DNA of 64,000 bases from Streptomyces sp. NBC_01016 (lineage in GTDB: Bacteria; Actinomycetota; Actinomycetes; Streptomycetales; Streptomycetaceae), in the NCBI RefSeq assembly GCF_026341035.1, contig NZ_JAPEOQ010000002.1, forward strand, positions 3,658,001-3,722,000. The letters are read 5' to 3'. How positions within the stretch are numbered: position 1 is the first letter of the stretch; the number at the start of each line of letters is the position of its first letter. The notes under the pieces were generated by a model. It saw only the letters and a list, made by a program, of their open reading frames with translations, searched no databases and was not told where the DNA came from. Of the stretch, positions 59,643 to 64,000 are shown piece after piece. The translations under genes were made by a program, and so were the position numbers.

Positions 59643-59818
59643 ACGGCGGTCCTCCGGAACGCGGGCGGGTGCTGGGCCCTGTCGTTTGGATCAGGTTCTC
59701 GGGCGGGATCGGCCCGGCATCACCGCGGAGCCTGACACGCCGCCCGCGCGCCCGACATGGACACGGCACGTTCCTCGCCGCTGGTCCACAGGACCGTCAC
59801 ACTTGCCGCGCGTACGCC

Positions 59819-60229
59819 TCAGGAGCCGTCGGTCCGCGCCGCCTCCTCGGCGATCCGGTCGAACTGGGCGCCCATCGCCTCGGCCAGCGCCTGCGCGGCG
59901 GACAGCGGACGCACCATCACCATGAAGTCGTCGATCAGGCCGTCCTCGTCGAAGTGCAGGAAGTCGGCGCCGGTGATCTTCCGCTCGCCGACCCGCGCCT
60001 CGAAGACGAGCACGTGATCCCGCCCGCCGGGCTCGCCGATCTCCCGCACGTAGTGGAAGTCCTCGAAGACGCGGGTGACGCCGCGCAGGATCGCCGCGGT
60101 GATCGCCTTGCCCGGGTAGGGCTTGAACACGACCGGGCTGGTGAAGACCACGTCCTCGGCCAGCATGGCCTCGACCGCGTCGAGATCGTCCTTCTCCACG
60201 GCTGCACGGAAGGGATGCACGGGTGCCAC
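59819..60229 (-). CDS. NTF2-like (SnoaL) protein
   Basis: Predicted 136-residue single-domain protein of the SnoaL/NTF2 fold. It shows VEAMLAEDVVFTSPVVFKPY and, near residue 90, ADFLHFDEDGLIDDFMVM. Members are small hydrolases, cyclases or ligand binders, and no reaction can be named. GTG start. It diverges from a PadR regulator 82 bp away and may be controlled by it. Confidence 0.8.
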   Translation of the reverse strand: MAPVHPFRAAVEKDDLDAVEAMLAEDVVFTSPVVFKPYPGKAITAAILRGVTRVFEDFHYVREIGEPGGRDHVLVFEARVGERKITGADFLHFDEDGLIDDFMVMVRPLSAAQALAEAMGAQFDRIAEEAARTDGS

Positions 60230-60311
60230 CTCGGTTCCTCGCCCACTGGGTCATAGGCAACAAGTTGAATAGGTGCGGGTGACAGTAATCGCATCGCTGT
60301 ATGGTGTCCAC

Positions 60312-60923
60312 ATGTCGCTCAAGTACGCCGTCCTGTCCGCCCTGCTGGAGGGCGAGGCCTCCGGGTACGACCTGGCGAAGATTTTCGACGTCTCGGTGTC
60401 GAACTTCTGGGCGGCGACGCCGCAGCAGCTCTACCGGGAGCTGGACCGGCTGACCGCCGACGGGCTGATCGACGCGCGGATGGTGTCGCAGGAGCGCAGG
60501 CCGAACAAGCGGATGTTCACGCTGTCCGGGGCCGGCCGCGCCGACCTGGCCGCGTTCACGCAGCGGCAGCCCAAACCGCTCGCGCTGCGCGACGAACTCA
60601 TGGTGAAGGTGCAGGCCGTCGACGTCGGCGAGCTCGATGCCGTCCGCGCGCACATCGAGGAGCGCATGGACTGGGCGCGCGGGAAGCTCGCCCGCTACGA
60701 GCGGGTGCGGCGGCATCTGCTCGGCGAGCTGGACGAGGACGACTTCCTCGCCGACGGGGAGCGCGTCGGACCGTATCTGACGCTGCTGCGCGGCATCTCC
60801 TTCGAGGAGGAGAACCTGCGCTGGGGGCGGCGCGTCCTGGAGATCCTGGAGCGCCGCACCGCCCGCGCGGCTCAGGCCTCGGGCGCCCCGGGTTCCTTGA
60901 GGGAGTCGGGCTCCCTGAGCTGA
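60312..60923 (+). CDS. PadR-family regulator
   Basis: Predicted 203-residue PadR regulator. The winged HTH is LKYAVLSALLEGEASGYDLA, then FWAATPQQLYRELDRLTADG, and a C-terminal helical Vir-type dimerisation domain follows. ATG 60312. Its 3' end overlaps the convergent TetR gene by 52 bp. An imperfect ACAG/CTGT dyad lies between it and the NTF2-like gene, which is the probable partner. Confidence 0.9.
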   Translation: MSLKYAVLSALLEGEASGYDLAKIFDVSVSNFWAATPQQLYRELDRLTADGLIDARMVSQERRPNKRMFTLSGAGRADLAAFTQRQPKPLALRDELMVKVQAVDVGELDAVRAHIEERMDWARGKLARYERVRRHLLGELDEDDFLADGERVGPYLTLLRGISFEEENLRWGRRVLEILERRTARAAQASGAPGSLRESGSLS

Positions 60924-61576
60924 AGCCCGTTCTCCCAGATCTTGTTGAGCGTCGTCACCAGCTTCTCGTACGGGATGCGCTGGCCGAGGACGAACACCAT
61001 GTACGCCATGCGGCTCACCATGACGGACAGGGCGTGCGCCGTCACCAGCGGGTCGAGGGCCGGGTCGGCGGCGCCGGAGTCCTGCAGGGAGCGGATCAGC
61101 TTGGCGTTGCGGCGCGCGAACGCGTTGCCCCGCTCGATGCGCAGCTGCTTGAACGTCTCGTCGACCTGGGCGACCTGCTCGAAGAGTGCCATGAGGCGGG
61201 CGTTCTTCTTGTAGGCGCGCAGGTACTCGCGATTCGACGCGTCGATCATCTCGCGCGGATCGGTGATGCCCGTGCGCTCGCGCAGATGCGGGTGGAGCAT
61301 CTCCTCCTGCACCTGCGCGACGAGTGCCTGGAAGATCTCTTCCTTGCTGTTGAAGTACGTGTAGAACGAGCCGGACGCGACATGCGCGGCCTTGGAGATG
61401 TCCGTGATCCGGGCGTCAAGATACCCGTCGCGCTCGAACACCTCACGGGCGGCGACGACCAGCGCGTTGCGCGTGCGGACGCCTCGGGCGCTGCGTGGTG
61501 TGATGGGTTGCTTCTGTCCGCCGTCTGCGGCCGGGGCGTGGGCAGCCAACGCGGGTCCCTTCGTTCGTGTTTCCAC
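60872..61576 (-). CDS. TetR-family regulator
   Basis: Predicted 234-residue TetR repressor. The HTH is AREVFERDGYLDARITDISK, then AAHVASGSFYTYFNSKEEIF, a type often linked to epoxide hydrolase or acyl-CoA genes. The frame opens with GTG 61576 inside a CCACTGGTGG site. A 30-residue low-complexity N-terminus precedes the HTH. The adjacent epoxide-hydrolase-like gene is on the same strand upstream. Its 3' end overlaps the PadR gene. Confidence 0.88.
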   Translation of the reverse strand: METRTKGPALAAHAPAADGGQKQPITPRSARGVRTRNALVVAAREVFERDGYLDARITDISKAAHVASGSFYTYFNSKEEIFQALVAQVQEEMLHPHLRERTGITDPREMIDASNREYLRAYKKNARLMALFEQVAQVDETFKQLRIERGNAFARRNAKLIRSLQDSGAADPALDPLVTAHALSVMVSRMAYMVFVLGQRIPYEKLVTTLNKIWENGLQLREPDSLKEPGAPEA

Positions 61577-61617
61577 TGGTGGACGAGCATCCGTCAGGAG
61601 TGTGCACCCACCGGTGG
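61573..61617. promoter_or_regulatory. Paired CCACYGGTGG sites at TetR start
   Basis: CCACTGGTGG (61573-61582) and the perfect palindrome CCACCGGTGG (61608-61617) are 35 bp apart. The first covers the TetR start codon and the second lies upstream of it, close to the end of the hydrolase gene. They are possible autoregulatory sites. Confidence 0.5.
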
Positions 61618-61629
61618 CTGCGGATCGTA

Positions 61630-62571
61630 TCAGCAGGCAGCCGCGAGAAACTCCAGGAGAGCGGCGCTGACCGCACCGGCCCGCTCCTGCTGGATCCAGT
61701 GCCCCGCCCCGTCGAGCACGACGCGCCCGCGCAGATCGGTCAGCACCTCCTCAAGCCGGTCGGCGGGCATGAACTGCCCCACCGGGTCCGCGGATCCGGT
61801 GACGAACAGCGAGGGGCAGTCGATGGTGCGTCCGTCGAGGTGCTCCGTCAGCTCCCAGGTGCGGTCCATGTTCCGGTAGTAGTTGAGGCCGCCGGTGAAT
61901 CCGGTGCGCTCGAACTCCGTTACGTAGTAGGCGAGTTCCTCCTCGCTCAGCCACGCAGGCGGCGGGAACTTCTCGTCCGGGCGCTCGGCCCACTCGGCCG
62001 ACCAGATCTCCCGCGTCACCAGCGTCCTGCGCACGTTCTGCGCGAGGGCACGGTCGGCGACACCCGGCTCCTGGAACCACACGATGTAGAAGGCGTCACC
62101 GAGCCGTCGGTGCATGACGGGCACGGGCGCCACGGGGGAGCGCGGAGTCGCCGGCACACTCATCCCCACGACGCCCCGCACCCGCTCCGGGTGCGCCAGG
62201 GCCATCTGCCACACCACCATCGCACCCCAGTCGTGCCCCACGAACACCGCGTCGTCCGCGCCCACGGCGTCGAGCAGCCCGACGAGGTCCGCGCAGATGG
62301 TGAGTGTGTCGTACGCGTCGACATCCGCGGGACGCGAACTCCCGCCGAACCCTCGCATGTCCGGGGCGAGCACCCGGTACCCCGCCGCGCCGAGCGCGAG
62401 CACCTGGTGGCGCCACGAGAAGGCCAGCTCCGGGAAGCCGTGACAGAGCACCACCAGTGGCTTGTCCGTATCGGCCGGGCCGTGCTCGAAGACGCGCAGC
62501 GAGATCCCGTTCACATCGACCTGTCGCGCGCTCACGCCCTTCCACTCGGTCAGGGCTGTGGGGGCACTCAT
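61630..62571 (-). CDS. Alpha/beta-hydrolase, epoxide-hydrolase-like
   Basis: Predicted 313-residue hydrolase. The oxyanion HGFPE, the nucleophile elbow VGHDWG with Asp near residue 117, and the late His in GAGHWIQQE form the Asp-His-acid set of epoxide hydrolases and haloalkane dehalogenases. Two cap Tyr (GLNYYRNMDRTWE) are present as in epoxide hydrolases. It would open an epoxide on a hydrophobic substrate. A palindrome CTTGAACAG lies 36 bp upstream. Confidence 0.9.
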   Translation of the reverse strand: MSAPTALTEWKGVSARQVDVNGISLRVFEHGPADTDKPLVVLCHGFPELAFSWRHQVLALGAAGYRVLAPDMRGFGGSSRPADVDAYDTLTICADLVGLLDAVGADDAVFVGHDWGAMVVWQMALAHPERVRGVVGMSVPATPRSPVAPVPVMHRRLGDAFYIVWFQEPGVADRALAQNVRRTLVTREIWSAEWAERPDEKFPPPAWLSEEELAYYVTEFERTGFTGGLNYYRNMDRTWELTEHLDGRTIDCPSLFVTGSADPVGQFMPADRLEEVLTDLRGRVVLDGAGHWIQQERAGAVSAALLEFLAAAC

Positions 62572-62606
62572 ATGGGCATCTCCTCGATCTCGGCACCGGG
62601 TGACAA

Positions 62607-62627
62607 CTTGAACAGTGCCTGTTCAAG
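62607..62627. promoter_or_regulatory. Operator palindrome between epoxide hydrolase and MHS transporter
   Basis: CTTGAACAG and CTGTTCAAG are perfect 9-bp inverted arms around TGC. Extra half-sites (TGTTCAAG at 62632, GTTCAAA at 62659) follow. The position suits repression of both divergent genes. Confidence 0.75.
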
Positions 62628-62642
62628 GGCGTGTTCAAGGTA

Positions 62643-62671
62643 TTGAAGTTGACGTTGGGTTCAAATATACA
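62643..62671 (+). promoter_or_regulatory. Sigma-70-like promoter for MHS transporter
   Basis: The -35 TTGAAG (62643-62648) and -10 TATACA (62666-62671) are separated by 17 bp. It points to the MHS gene starting at 62732. The operator half-sites overlap it. Confidence 0.6.
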
Positions 62672-62731
62672 GGGGGCGGCCGCAGGGCCGCAGCGGTCGT
62701 GACATGTTTGGACGACGGAGGAGCCCCGCAC

Positions 62732-64000
62732 GTGAATCCGCCCACCGCACAGCCCAGAAAAGGCGCCGAGCAGGCAGCCGCCGAGACAGCTCCGGCGCGC
62801 GCCTCGGGCAAGCTACTTGCCGCGGGACTCATCGGCAGTTCCATCGAGTGGTACGACTTCTTCCTCTACGGGACGGCCGCCGCGCTGGTCTTCCCGCAGG
62901 TCTTCTTCCCCGACTCGTCGGCGCTGACCGGCACCCTGCTGTCGTTCAGCACCTTCTGGGCGGGCTTCGTCGCCCGGCCGATCGGCGGTGTCGTCGCGGG
63001 ACACCTCGGCGACCGGCACGGCCGCAAGGCCATGGTCGTCCTCTCCATGGCGCTCATGGGCGCCTGTACCTTCCTGATCGGCTGCCTGCCGGGAGCCGGG
63101 GTCCTCGGCGGCGCCGCACCGCTGCTCCTGGTGCTGCTCCGCTTCGTGCAGGGCCTCGCCTGCGGCGCCCAGTGGGGCGGCATCGCGCTGCTGCTCACCG
63201 AGTCGGCGTCACCCAAACGCAAGGGGTACGCGGGCACCTTCGGGCAGATGGGCGTCTCGCTCGGTGTGTTCCTCGGCAACGGGGTCTTCCTGCTGGCCGG
63301 CACGGTCACCTCGGACGAGGCGTTCATGAGCTGGGGCTGGCGCATTCCGTTCCTGGTCAGCGCGGTGCTGCTGCCCGTCGTGATGTACGTGCAGAACAAG
63401 GTGGAGGACTCGCCGGAGTTCCGGCGGCTCTCCGAGGAGGCCGCAGCCAAGAGTTCCAAGGCGAAGGTGGCACGGGCGCCCGTCGTCGAGGTGCTCCGCA
63501 CCAAGTGGCGCACCGTGCTGCTCGCGGCCGGACTCCTCGCCGGCACCAACTGCCTCTTCTACATCAGCATCGCGGGCGTCATCAGCTACGCCGCCGAGCA
63601 CCTCGGCCTCGACAAGGACTCCATCCTCCTGGTCGCGATGCCGGTCACCGCGGTCGGCGCCCTGTTCGTGCTGTGGGCGGGATGGCTGTCCGACCGGGTC
63701 GGGCGGCGGCCCACAGTGCTCGTCGGGGCCGCCATCATCGTGCTGTGGGCGTTCCCCTACTTCTGGCTGGTCAACACCGCTTCGCTGCTGTGGCTCGGCG
63801 TCGCCGTGCTGATCGGCGGCTTCGGCCAGTCCCTCACGTACGGGCCGCTCGCCGCGTACATCGGTGAACTCTTCGAGCCGCGGGTGCGCTACTCCGGCGC
63901 CTCGCTCGCCTACCAGATCGCCGCCCTGACCATCAGCGGCGGCACCCCGCTCATCATGACCGCGATCATCGGCGGCACCGGCGGCACCACCTGGGTGTCC
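62732..64000 (+). CDS. MFS transporter, MHS family (partial, C-terminus outside window)
   Basis: First 423 codons of a metabolite:H+ symporter. The first helix carries SSIEWYDFFLYGTAAALVF, and the loop 2/3 motif is GHLGDRHGRKAMV, both MHS hallmarks. Eleven or so helices fall in the window. The GTG start follows GGAGGAG by eight bases. The gene runs off the right end without a stop. It diverges from the epoxide-hydrolase-like gene with a shared operator, so it may import the acid or ester that the hydrolase group handles. Confidence 0.9.
   Translation, partial: MNPPTAQPRKGAEQAAAETAPARASGKLLAAGLIGSSIEWYDFFLYGTAAALVFPQVFFPDSSALTGTLLSFSTFWAGFVARPIGGVVAGHLGDRHGRKAMVVLSMALMGACTFLIGCLPGAGVLGGAAPLLLVLLRFVQGLACGAQWGGIALLLTESASPKRKGYAGTFGQMGVSLGVFLGNGVFLLAGTVTSDEAFMSWGWRIPFLVSAVLLPVVMYVQNKVEDSPEFRRLSEEAAAKSSKAKVARAPVVEVLRTKWRTVLLAAGLLAGTNCLFYISIAGVISYAAEHLGLDKDSILLVAMPVTAVGALFVLWAGWLSDRVGRRPTVLVGAAIIVLWAFPYFWLVNTASLLWLGVAVLIGGFGQSLTYGPLAAYIGELFEPRVRYSGASLAYQIAALTISGGTPLIMTAIIGGTGGTTWVS

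Noticed and set aside
60281..60302. Imperfect ACAG/CTGT dyad as a firm PadR operator
   Set aside because: Several mismatches and no second copy; mentioned only in the PadR entry.
1..64000. tRNA, rRNA, riboswitch or insertion sequence
   Set aside because: No cloverleaf, conserved rRNA block, transposase or terminal inverted repeat pair with target duplication was recognised by eye.

Overview
The window looks like chromosomal DNA of a high-GC actinomycete, most likely Streptomyces or a close relative. Base composition is very GC-rich with G/C at most third codon positions, GTG starts are frequent, and the gene families are typical: LacI, IclR, TetR, MerR and XRE regulators, sugar ABC importers, MHS and DHA2 exporters, LLM flavin oxidoreductases, an ANTAR protein, a class E/F-type sortase and a mycofactocin cluster. 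No rRNA, tRNA, CRISPR array or insertion sequence was seen. Both window ends cut a gene: a sugar ABC permease on the left and an MHS transporter on the right.

Layout. 1-5.9 kb: a glycoside-uptake locus (two permeases, a lipoprotein binding protein, a LacI repressor, a GH2 glycosidase), with matching 14-18 bp operators before both transcription units. 6-15 kb: a VOC protein; a leftward run of acyl-CoA ligase, XRE-cupin regulator, class V PLP enzyme and amino-acid permease; a MerR gene with a classic 19-bp-spacer promoter driving a double alpha/beta-hydrolase; a LysR/EamA divergon. 15.9-20.4 kb: a sugar-acid catabolic locus (MHS permease, enolase-superfamily enzyme, DapA-like aldolase, IclR) with a 31-bp inverted repeat on the IclR start codon. 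20.4-28.8 kb: a frameshifted aminoglycoside-phosphotransferase-like gene, an MmyB-type XRE regulator, SDR, sirtuin, an IclR/LLM pair with a matching operator, two translationally coupled kinase-like genes, an atypical SDR and an acyl-CoA dehydrogenase remnant.

29.1-32.7 kb is the least explained part. It holds a metzincin-like metalloprotein without a signal peptide, closed by a 17-bp-arm terminator, preceded by two small genes sharing an undescribed domain (DxxSGRxNP ... LGxRGFxI). One of them carries a second domain with a conserved-looking Cys/His set. I rate this as the best candidate for a new system.

33.9-41.5 kb is a complete mycofactocin locus: mftR, mftG (opposite strand), mftA-F with GTGA/ATGA coupling, and a perfect 17-bp palindrome in the mftG/mftA divergent promoter. 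It would make the peptide-derived redox cofactor and link it to respiration through MftG.

41.4-64 kb carries several local regulator/target units: MarR/DHA2 exporter; TetR/ABC-2-like membrane protein; ArsR/His-tailed MFS exporter with a 34-bp inverted repeat; a sortase/D,D-carboxypeptidase pair; a CRP-like protein without HTH; etfBA diverging from a TetR gene with four related 15-bp sites that also precede a DUF35-type zinc-ribbon gene; a molybdenum hydroxylase pair; an NTF2-like/PadR divergon; and a TetR/epoxide-hydrolase/MHS group with strong palindromes. Functions are inferred from motifs read by eye; no database search was run.
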